64,000 nt of DNA, taken from assembly GCF_006438915.1 (NCBI RefSeq), contig NZ_RCZE01000009.1:231905-295904 (forward strand). The letters are read 5' to 3'. This DNA is from Pseudomonas arsenicoxydans (GTDB lineage Bacteria > Pseudomonadota > Gammaproteobacteria > Pseudomonadales > Pseudomonadaceae). The position numbers and the translations under genes were made by a program. The notes below the pieces were generated by a model that saw only the letters and a program-made list of their open reading frames with translations, was not told the DNA's origin and searched no databases. Positions 61,605 to 64,000 of this stretch are shown here, piece by piece (positions within the stretch are counted from its first letter, which is position 1; every line of letters starts with the position of its first letter).

Positions 61605-64000
61605 GTGAAAAAGCAAAAACATTCGGGTCGGGCCAGTACCGATCTCAATCAGGCCGCAGGGTCTGCCCGCGAGTTCGCCTCGCCCAAGAGCAAGCGCTCT
61701 CTGACCGCGAGTGTTCTTCTCGCTTTGTACGGTTATGAAGTGATTGCGATGCCTCTCGCTTCGGCAGCGGCTCAAATCGACACTGCAAAGCAAGGCGTCA
61801 ATATTGCAGTCGAAAAAGTCTATGTGTTGTACGTGCCACAAGGCGAAACACTTGCCCAGGTGGCGGAGCGTTTTTCTGTTACCGAAGCAGCGCTGATGGC
61901 GATACGCAAGCAAGTGTCCAATTATGGTTGGTCCGACCGCGTATGGCTGATTCCCAAGGAAAAGGGCGCAACGGGTGAAGTGGCCCTCTACCCAGGTTAT
62001 GTTTTTTATACATTGCGCAAAGGCGAGACTATTTCGTCGCAGGCCCTGCGCAGTAACCGTTCCGAGCGCGAACTGACCCGTCTCAATGCGGTAGTGATGG
62101 GGGACGCCGGCGTTGCCAAGTTGAAGGCTGGTGACTTGATCCTTATGCCGGCTCCGCCAGTAAAAGGTTCCAAAGCCGATCCGCTTGCCGAAAAGGAAGG
62201 TCGCGCATTCGAACAGCGCCTGGCCCAGGCTGCGATGCAAGCAGGCCAGCATCTGGATACCATCCAAAAATCGGAAGGCTCCCTGACGGCAAGTGATTTG
62301 CTGGCACAGCAGGCTGCCAATTCGGCAAGTGGCGCGCTTTCGCAACGTGCCGAAGAAATCCTCAGTCCTTTTGGGCGCGCCAAAATTGGCGTTCGTACCA
62401 ACACCGAAACCAAAGATGTCGACCTCGATCTCGACTATCTGCATCCATTGATTGAAGGCAACGACGACATCCTGTTTGGTCAAGTGGGTGCCCGCCAGTT
62501 CGATGAACGCGTAATTGGCAACGTCGGTCTCGGCTATCGTAAAGAAGTCAACCCAAACCTCGTACTCGGCGCCAACGCCTTTATCGACCAAGATTTCACA
62601 CGCAGCCATACCCGTGCTGGCGTGGGGGCTGAAGTCTGGACTGAGCAGGCACGACTGGCGGCGAACGCCTACGTACCTGTTACCGGCTGGAAAAAGTCGG
62701 ATCAGAATCATCTGAACACCGATCCAGAATTTTATGATCTGTATGAGCGTCCGGCCTCTGGTTGGGATGCTCGTGCAGAAATCGCATTGCCGGGCGCGCC
62801 GAAACTGGCTGGTACCGCTAAATATTTCCAATGGAAAGGCGACGGTGTGGACGCCTTTGGTGGCGGTCGCCTTGCGCGAGATCCAAAAGGTTACAGCGTC
62901 GGTGCCAAATGGCAGCCAATCCCGTTGGTCGGCTTTGCAGCTGAGCACCAGCAGATTCACGGTGGAGAAGGTCAATGGCAGGTAGGGGCAAGCCTGACCT
63001 GGAACTTTGATACGGACCTGGAAAAACAACTCAATCCAAGCAACGCCACGGCACTCAAACCATTGGCGCAAGCGCGCAAAGACTTTGTTTCGCGTGAATA
63101 CAACGTCGTACTCGATTACAAGCAGAAGGAAAAAGCACCAAGCGTGCCATTCGGTTTTGCTGACACCACATTGCTGCTGACGGCGCCGAGCGCTCGTGCT
63201 GCCGCACCGCTGGTTGCTCCGAGCCCTGCGTTGCAAGGTGTAAGCCCGGCCGGCGTCGTGAAGTTTGAAAAAGGTGCTGTAACACTGGCAACCACCGCTA
63301 CGGTGGAACTTGCTTCTGCGCGTACCAGTCAGGCAGTGGTCACCGTTGACCCTGTCACCGGCCATGTCACCGTTCCGCCAGGTATTTCTGCGCGTTCCGT
63401 AGAAGTACTTGCGCACCAGGAACTCAACGGTCGCAATTCAGCTTCTACCAGCTACAAACTGGTTGTTCAGGTGCCTATCGATACCGACGGTGAAGGCCTG
63501 TCCGACGAAGAAGAAGCTGCGCTGGGTACTGATCCGAGCAAGCCAGACACCGACGGCGATGGCTGGACCGATCGTGAAGAAGTAGATGCCGGCACCGATC
63601 CGAAGGATCCGAATGATCACCCGAAAGATACCGACACTGATGGTGATGGCTTGGGTGATCGCGAAGAAGGTGTGATCGGCACTGATCCGACCAAACCTGA
63701 CACCGATGGCGATGGCCTGACGGACAAGGAAGAAGTTGACGGTGGCAGCAATCCGCTGGACCCGAACGATCCTGTGAACGGTACCGACACTGATGGTGAC
63801 GGGCTGACCGACACCGAAGAAGGTGTAATCGGCACCGATCCGACCAAACCTGACACCGATGGCGATGGCTTGACGGACAAGGAAGAAGTCGACAACGGCA
63901 GCAATCCACTGGATCCGAACGATCCTGTGAACGGTACCGACACTGATGGTGACGGCCTGACCGACACCGAAGAAGGCGTGATCGGCACCGATCCGACCAA
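61605..64000 (+). CDS. Inverse autotransporter adhesin (intimin/invasin-like), 3' truncated
   Basis: About 798 residues before the right edge; the gene continues. The start is GTG at 61605 (an in-frame TGA lies at 61596). Parts: a long signal region (SKRSLTASVLLALYGYEVIA, about 27-60), LysM-like modules at about 70-190 (YVPQGETLAQVAERFSVTEA, YTLRKGETISSQ), then an inverse autotransporter barrel at about 250-466 (GRAKIGVRTNTETKDVDLDL, NPNLVLGANAFIDQDFTRSH, VGASLTWNFDTDLEKQL). A linker and Ig-like stretch follow, then from about 625 acidic DTDGDGLTDxEE repeats, the thrombospondin type 3 calcium-binding pattern. The barrel would hold the protein in the outer membrane with the C-terminal passenger outside, for adhesion or biofilm. 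Confidence 0.9.
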   Translation, partial: MKKQKHSGRASTDLNQAAGSAREFASPKSKRSLTASVLLALYGYEVIAMPLASAAAQIDTAKQGVNIAVEKVYVLYVPQGETLAQVAERFSVTEAALMAIRKQVSNYGWSDRVWLIPKEKGATGEVALYPGYVFYTLRKGETISSQALRSNRSERELTRLNAVVMGDAGVAKLKAGDLILMPAPPVKGSKADPLAEKEGRAFEQRLAQAAMQAGQHLDTIQKSEGSLTASDLLAQQAANSASGALSQRAEEILSPFGRAKIGVRTNTETKDVDLDLDYLHPLIEGNDDILFGQVGARQFDERVIGNVGLGYRKEVNPNLVLGANAFIDQDFTRSHTRAGVGAEVWTEQARLAANAYVPVTGWKKSDQNHLNTDPEFYDLYERPASGWDARAEIALPGAPKLAGTAKYFQWKGDGVDAFGGGRLARDPKGYSVGAKWQPIPLVGFAAEHQQIHGGEGQWQVGASLTWNFDTDLEKQLNPSNATALKPLAQARKDFVSREYNVVLDYKQKEKAPSVPFGFADTTLLLTAPSARAAAPLVAPSPALQGVSPAGVVKFEKGAVTLATTATVELASARTSQAVVTVDPVTGHVTVPPGISARSVEVLAHQELNGRNSASTSYKLVVQVPIDTDGEGLSDEEEAALGTDPSKPDTDGDGWTDREEVDAGTDPKDPNDHPKDTDTDGDGLGDREEGVIGTDPTKPDTDGDGLTDKEEVDGGSNPLDPNDPVNGTDTDGDGLTDTEEGVIGTDPTKPDTDGDGLTDKEEVDNGSNPLDPNDPVNGTDTDGDGLTDTEEGVIGTDPT
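63630..64000 (+). repeat. 153-bp tandem repeats encoding 51-residue calcium-binding units
   Basis: Units start at 63630, 63783 and 63936, exactly 153 bp apart, with near-identical DNA. Each encodes TDTDGDGLTDTEEGVIGTDP, TKPDTDGDGLTDKEE and NPLDPNDPVNG. The third is cut by the window end; shorter related units precede at 63480-63629. Confidence 0.92.

Noticed and set aside
61602..63416. 604-codon open frame on the minus strand across the adhesin
   Set aside because: It is antisense to a protein with clear barrel and LysM-like motifs, has no recognised motif and arises from codon bias.
63630..64000. CRISPR-like periodic repeats
   Set aside because: The 153-bp units are coding throughout, without spacers, and give calcium-binding protein repeats.

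Overview
The window looks like chromosome of a Pseudomonas of the P. fluorescens group. The signs are high GC with Pseudomonas-type codon use, many REP/REPIN palindromes between genes, and typical Pseudomonas content: gltS, trmK, a GAF-GAF-GGDEF-EAL protein, a DUF6124 gene with its structured leader, a GcsR-regulated glycine-cleavage gene set, an LsfA-type peroxiredoxin and the DUF3300/DUF2950 pair. All calls come from reading the sequence; no database search was run.

0-21.5 kb is core or near-core. It holds a truncated hydratase, a Sel1-repeat protein, DUF2950/DUF3300, a DUF1704 (QEGLA) gene cut by an amber codon, a VIT-like membrane protein, a SulP transporter, gltS, a chemoreceptor gene cut by an amber codon, trmK, a c-di-GMP enzyme, a metallophosphoesterase, DUF6124 with its leader, a divergent MFS/HxlR pair, a small DUF2986 gene and azlCD. 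21.8-27 kb holds tRNA-Gln and the co-directional gcvH-glyA-lipA set. A well-matched sigma-54 promoter and GTATYGA half-sites lie between gcvH and a TyrR/GcsR-type activator gene. 27-35.2 kb holds a LysR gene divergent from an agmatinase-family / aldehyde dehydrogenase / NCS1 permease / GMC oxidoreductase operon, then a 1-Cys peroxiredoxin and a GNAT enzyme.

35.2-58.4 kb is an accessory, partly decayed island. It opens with a ruined tyrosine integrase. It carries several families of small antitoxin-like genes, most present twice: BPSL0761, MbcA/ParS-type DUF2384, a CxxC zinc-ribbon protein, AbrB/MazE and Phd-like. Several of them are broken by single-base indels. Set into this background are a nitroaromatic cluster (4-hydroxylaminobenzoate lyase, UbiC-like chorismate lyase, HD-domain hydrolase, PnbA-like nitroreductase, LysR), a LysR / carboxymuconolactone decarboxylase-like / cupin set, and one intact 1758-residue protein. 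That protein joins a Cap4-like nuclease domain to a STAND-type P-loop NTPase and a very long helical C-terminus, the architecture of single-protein anti-phage (Avs-like) defence. It is the best candidate for an undescribed system here.

58.7-60.5 kb is an AT-rich run of four small orphan genes. The window ends with a NarL-type response regulator and the start of a large inverse autotransporter adhesin, whose passenger begins with tandem 51-residue calcium-binding (thrombospondin type 3-like) repeats and runs off the right edge.
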